Shown: in pieces, positions 64,000-64,000 of the stretch | How the letters are laid out: each line of letters begins with the position of its first letter | How positions within the stretch are numbered: position 1 is the stretch's first letter | From: Scilla litardierei | Lineage: Eukaryota; Streptophyta; Magnoliopsida; Asparagales; Asparagaceae | Length of the DNA stretch: 64,000 nucleotides | Assembly (NCBI GenBank): GCA_030789695.1 | Contig: CM061141.1 | Coordinates: forward strand, 276,775,871 to 276,839,870 | Direction: 5' to 3' | Notes under the pieces: model-generated | The model's input: only the letters and a program-made list of their open reading frames with translations | Databases searched by the model: none | Told to the model about the DNA's origin: nothing | Translations under genes and position numbers: made by a program

Positions 64000-64000
64000 C

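Larger units (their letters stand above)
53932..64000 (-). mobile_element. SIRE/Maximus-type copia element S3 (5' end beyond the window)
   Basis: Minus-strand order from right to left: gag (partial), pol, palindrome-rich spacer, envelope-like ORF, untranslated region, polypurine tract, 3' LTR. Same plan as S1, with related proteins throughout, but different LTR and palindrome sequences. The 5' LTR and start of gag are missing because the window ends. Inserted into S2 at 53931 (adjacent GACCA may be the target duplication). Confidence 0.9.

Overview
The window is plant nuclear DNA, almost certainly from an angiosperm with a repeat-rich genome. The evidence is plant-specific retrotransposon lineages (SIRE/Maximus-type copia with envelope-like ORFs, Tekay/Del-type chromovirus, Tat-type gypsy), a CACTA DNA transposon carrying pieces of a WNK kinase and a PPR gene, and a short ORF resembling an IDA/PIP secreted-peptide precursor. 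Lineage names rest on domain motifs read by eye. No rRNA, tRNA, CRISPR or bacterial-type operon was seen.

Layout. 1-3211: GC-rich minisatellite, AT-rich DNA, one small candidate host gene (1016-1297, minus), then unassigned DNA. 3212-11562: an 8.35-kb CACTA element with CACTACTACAAAA ends, hairpin-forming subterminal arrays and captured gene fragments (a Pack-CACTA type). From 11563 to 49309 lies a Tat-type gypsy element (T) that has gag but no pol, plus a 3' tandem-repeat array and a spliced ORF on the opposite strand. T is split by a 30.4-kb SIRE-like copia element (S1, 16330-46769, target duplication CAGTC). S1 is split by a non-coding copia-derived element (L, 23961-41676, target duplication CTTAG). 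The 5' LTR of L is split by a Tekay-type gypsy element (D, 24123-34010, target duplication TAAGA/GAAGA). T itself abuts and probably entered the LTR of an older copia remnant (F, 49310-50110, minus). F also received another SIRE/Endovir-like element (S2, LTR 50111-51091, envelope-like ORF to 53811, minus), and S2 received a third SIRE-like element (S3, 53932 to beyond the window end, minus). The nesting order F > T > S1 > L > D is read directly from interrupted sequences and target duplications.

How the parts work together. S1, S3 and D keep most of the machinery for reverse transcription and integration (gag, protease, integrase, RT, RNase H), each broken by a few stops or frameshifts. T and L lack a usable pol and would need enzymes from relatives. 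T, S1, S2 and S3 each carry an extra ORF: an opposite-strand gene in T and envelope-like ORFs in the SIRE-type elements.

The most striking signal is structural. At least five unrelated elements in the window carry arrays of short near-perfect palindromes, each family with its own sequence: CAGCGCTT/AAGCGCTG in CACTA, CGAGGGG/CCCCTCG in T, GACCGACTAG/CTAGTCGGTC in S1, CAGTCGACTG in S3, and CCTGGGC/GCCCAGG in L. In S1 and S3 the arrays occupy the same two places, upstream of the LTR TATA box and between pol and the envelope-like ORF.
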